Below are positions 11,007 to 12,806 of a DNA stretch of 12,806 bases, piece by piece. The notes under the pieces are model-generated. The model was given only the letters and a program-made list of their open reading frames with translations, was not told the origin of the DNA and ran no database searches. Source of the stretch: Phycisphaerae bacterium (GTDB lineage: Bacteria > Planctomycetota > Phycisphaerae > UBA1845 > Fen-1342); the NCBI GenBank assembly GCA_020058145.1, contig JAGVEP010000379.1:1-12806 (forward strand), in the 5' to 3' direction. The stretch's first letter is position 1; every line of letters begins with the position of its first letter. The translations under genes and the position numbers were made by a program.

Positions 11007-12653
11007 CTAGTGAATCCACCGCGCGCGGCCGAAGTCGACGAGCAGGTTGGGTCCGCGTGGCGTGAGGGGCTGAAAGCCGGGCCAGTACACGAAAAACGCG
11101 CGGCCGAGCAACTGGTCCCGCGGCACGGTGCCGGGCCGGTACTCGGGCCGCCGGGCGAGGTGCGGGGCGATGACCGGGTCGCGGATGGGGTGGGAAAACG
11201 CGAAGCGGGCGTCGAGACTGTTGGGGCTGTTGTCGCCCAGCATGAAATACGCATTGGGCCCCAGTTCCAGGGGGCTGCCCTGCACCGCAAAACCGGGGCG
11301 GTTGTACAGATGTACGTCGCTCGTGTAGTACACGTCGCGCTGGATGAGCACGTGCCGCACAGTCGCCTGTACGTTCTCCGCGGCGATGCGGAGCGCCGGG
11401 GGACGTGCGGCCGGCACCGCGGTCTGGGGGCGGATTTCGTAGTGCGCAGGCTGGGATTCCATCACCACCCGACCGTCGATTTCGGCGCTCACGACGCCGT
11501 CGAGATGGCTGAGCGCGATGCGGACGGGGTTTGTGCCCAGGGGCACTTGCTGTTGATCCCAGGTCTCGCGCGCTGCGGTCGCGTCCTCCGGATTCTCGCC
11601 CGTGAGATTGTGCTCAAGCCGGAGTGCCCCGTCGGCCCCGAGGCGGACGAAGAAACGGTGCGCGCCTTTGCTGGTGGACAGCTCGACATAGCCGGTTCCG
11701 CCCTCCAGCGTCACTTCGGCCGAGAGCCGCACGTCGGTGACCAGGTGGTAGGTGTCGGAACGCGGTTCGTTGTAGGCGTACAGGTCCTGAACGCGGCCCG
11801 GCTCGCGCGGGTTGTGCGGGTCCGTGCAGAACTGCAACTCGCCGCGGGGCTGCTGCGGTCCGTCGAAGCGCAACACGCGGCCGTCGAGCCCGGTCCAGGT
11901 CGTGGCGTCGTCGCGCGGTACCCAACGCGGGTAGTAGTTGGTCCGCAGCGCAGCCGCCGCCGGTGGATGATCGTGGTCGTAGTACGAAAACCACAGGGTG
12001 TGCTGGGCATCTGCGGTTTTCCGCGCGAGCTGGCCGTTGACGAACACGTCACCGTCGATGAGCTCGATTTTTTCCCCTGGCAGCCCGATCAGGCGCTTGA
12101 TGTAGTTCGTGTCACCGTCCGTCGGGACCTTGAAGACGACCACGTCCCAACGCTGCGGACCGAGCTCGTCGATGCCGGCCAGCGCCCCCTCAAACGGCCA
12201 ACCGTGGACGAAGATGCGGTCCCCGGCGACCGGCGTCAGACGGGTGGACAGGATCTCCGCCCGCAGATAGCCGCGCTCCAACAGGCCCTGCGGGCGGCCG
12301 AAGTCGTAGTACTGTTGCCAGCGGCAGTTCGGGCATTCCACCACGAGCGGGTGAAAGGGCGTACCAGGGGGCAGGCGCCAATTGGGCGGTGGCCAGACCG
12401 GGGGTTCCTGCCAGCCGACGTTGTACTCCGTGCCGCAGTTGGGACAGGTGTGCGTCGCGTGCGCTCCGCACAGCCCCTCGGCCATCGAGCCCGTCGGGAT
12501 GATGAACAGCGGCAAGAAGAAGCTCTTGAGCACCAGCAGGTAGATGAAAAAGCCGACGAACGACGCGGCCTGCTCCACCCAGGTTTCTTTCGGCGGCGCA
12601 GTTACCGCCAGCGCGGCAGCGGGGGAACGTGGTGCAGGTACTCGGTTGCGCAT
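11007..12653 (-). CDS. lepB: Signal peptidase I with zinc ribbon and large beta-rich insert (distal paralog)
   Basis: A 548-residue paralog of the peptidase at 8706-10241. A membrane segment (about 31-51) precedes the catalytic Ser56 in IIPTGSMAEGL. The zinc ribbon is CPNC 70-73 and CPNC 107-110. General base Lys186 is in NYIKRLIGLPGE. Box E reads GDNSPNSLDAR (473-483), so the usual Ser of DSR is Ala. The insert between Lys186 and box E is about 287 residues and includes a strand pair around VRIALSHLDGVVSAEIDGR that suggests a LamG/concanavalin-like fold. The two paralogs share a C-terminal block (YRPGTVP--DQ, then FVY-PG) and almost the same domain spacing, so they arose by duplication. The ATG at 12653 has only a distant GGAG (13 bases away). 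A promoter candidate lies at 12698-12726 and a palindrome follows the stop. Confidence 0.9.
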   Translation of the reverse strand: MRNRVPAPRSPAAALAVTAPPKETWVEQAASFVGFFIYLLVLKSFFLPLFIIPTGSMAEGLCGAHATHTCPNCGTEYNVGWQEPPVWPPPNWRLPPGTPFHPLVVECPNCRWQQYYDFGRPQGLLERGYLRAEILSTRLTPVAGDRIFVHGWPFEGALAGIDELGPQRWDVVVFKVPTDGDTNYIKRLIGLPGEKIELIDGDVFVNGQLARKTADAQHTLWFSYYDHDHPPAAAALRTNYYPRWVPRDDATTWTGLDGRVLRFDGPQQPRGELQFCTDPHNPREPGRVQDLYAYNEPRSDTYHLVTDVRLSAEVTLEGGTGYVELSTSKGAHRFFVRLGADGALRLEHNLTGENPEDATAARETWDQQQVPLGTNPVRIALSHLDGVVSAEIDGRVVMESQPAHYEIRPQTAVPAARPPALRIAAENVQATVRHVLIQRDVYYTSDVHLYNRPGFAVQGSPLELGPNAYFMLGDNSPNSLDARFAFSHPIRDPVIAPHLARRPEYRPGTVPRDQLLGRAFFVYWPGFQPLTPRGPNLLVDFGRARWIH

Positions 12654-12697
12654 CGCTCGCGGCCGGCTCCGAATCAGCGTGGTTACGCAGGGCCGGT

Positions 12698-12726
12698 AGC
12701 GTAGCGGTGCGGTTTGGCAGGGTCAA
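12698..12726 (-). promoter_or_regulatory. Candidate sigma70-type promoter for the distal signal peptidase gene
   Basis: On the minus strand TTGACC (12721-12726) is followed after exactly 17 bases by TACGCT (12698-12703). The -35 matches consensus at five of six; the -10 keeps the first T, the A and the last T. Transcription would start near 12690 and give a leader of about 37 bases. The remaining bases up to 12806 are GC-rich and show nothing else. Confidence 0.45.
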
Positions 12727-12806
12727 ACCGCGGCGCGGCCCGGCGCCGGTCCGTGGCACTTCCGGCGGGGCACGTTTGACCGAGCCGCGGCGGTAGCGGC
12801 CGACCC

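Noticed and set aside
10635..12704. A 689-codon plus-strand open frame across the repeats and antisense to the distal signal peptidase
   Set aside because: It runs through palindromes and repeats and then mirrors a gene with a complete catalytic dyad. It is a shadow frame of GC-rich sequence.

Overview
The window is high-GC DNA from a Gram-negative bacterium, most likely a member of the Planctomycetota or a close relative. The evidence is an LPS-export ATPase (lptB), a cytoplasmic zinc-ribbon Ser/Thr kinase fused to TolB-like and TPR regions, and two type I signal peptidases enlarged by a zinc ribbon and a beta-rich insert. Many genes lack a clear Shine-Dalgarno and intergenic palindromic repeats are frequent. 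No phage, CRISPR, tRNA or rRNA signature was seen. The taxonomic call is inference from gene content.

Layout. (1) 115-1623 (+) is a GH20-type glycosidase, possibly read from a leaderless transcript. (2) 1624-2227 has no conventional gene. On the minus strand it holds two very short ORFs (29 and 16 codons), each behind a strong AAGGAG site, a weaker 21-codon ORF upstream, and a C2H2-like pattern overlapping the start of the next gene. (3) 2228-7120 (+) is a signalling pair: a Ser/Thr protein kinase with TPR repeats and a hybrid histidine kinase with three PAS domains and a receiver. The peptide ORFs are divergent from this pair. (4) 7196-7284 is an 89-bp repeat that can fold as a three-way junction, between convergent genes. 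(5) 7285-8380 (-) is lptB followed by a DUF167/YggU-family gene. (6) 8706-12653 (-) holds two signal peptidase I paralogs in the same direction, separated by 765 bp of debris and repeats: an RHS/YD-repeat gene fragment, a 42-bp palindrome, 21-bp tandem repeats and a 52-bp near-perfect palindrome. A reasonable sigma70-like promoter precedes the distal peptidase at 12698-12726.

How the parts may work together. The kinase and histidine kinase are probably co-transcribed (48-nt gap) and form a cytoplasm-facing signalling unit. The signal peptidases and LptB serve the cell envelope. The most interesting unexplained element is the minus-strand cluster of tiny ORFs at 1779-2016. Its 28/29-residue member has near-perfect amphipathic-helix periodicity, and the cluster diverges from the two kinase genes. 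Whether the peptides are made, and whether they are linked to the kinases, cannot be settled from sequence alone.
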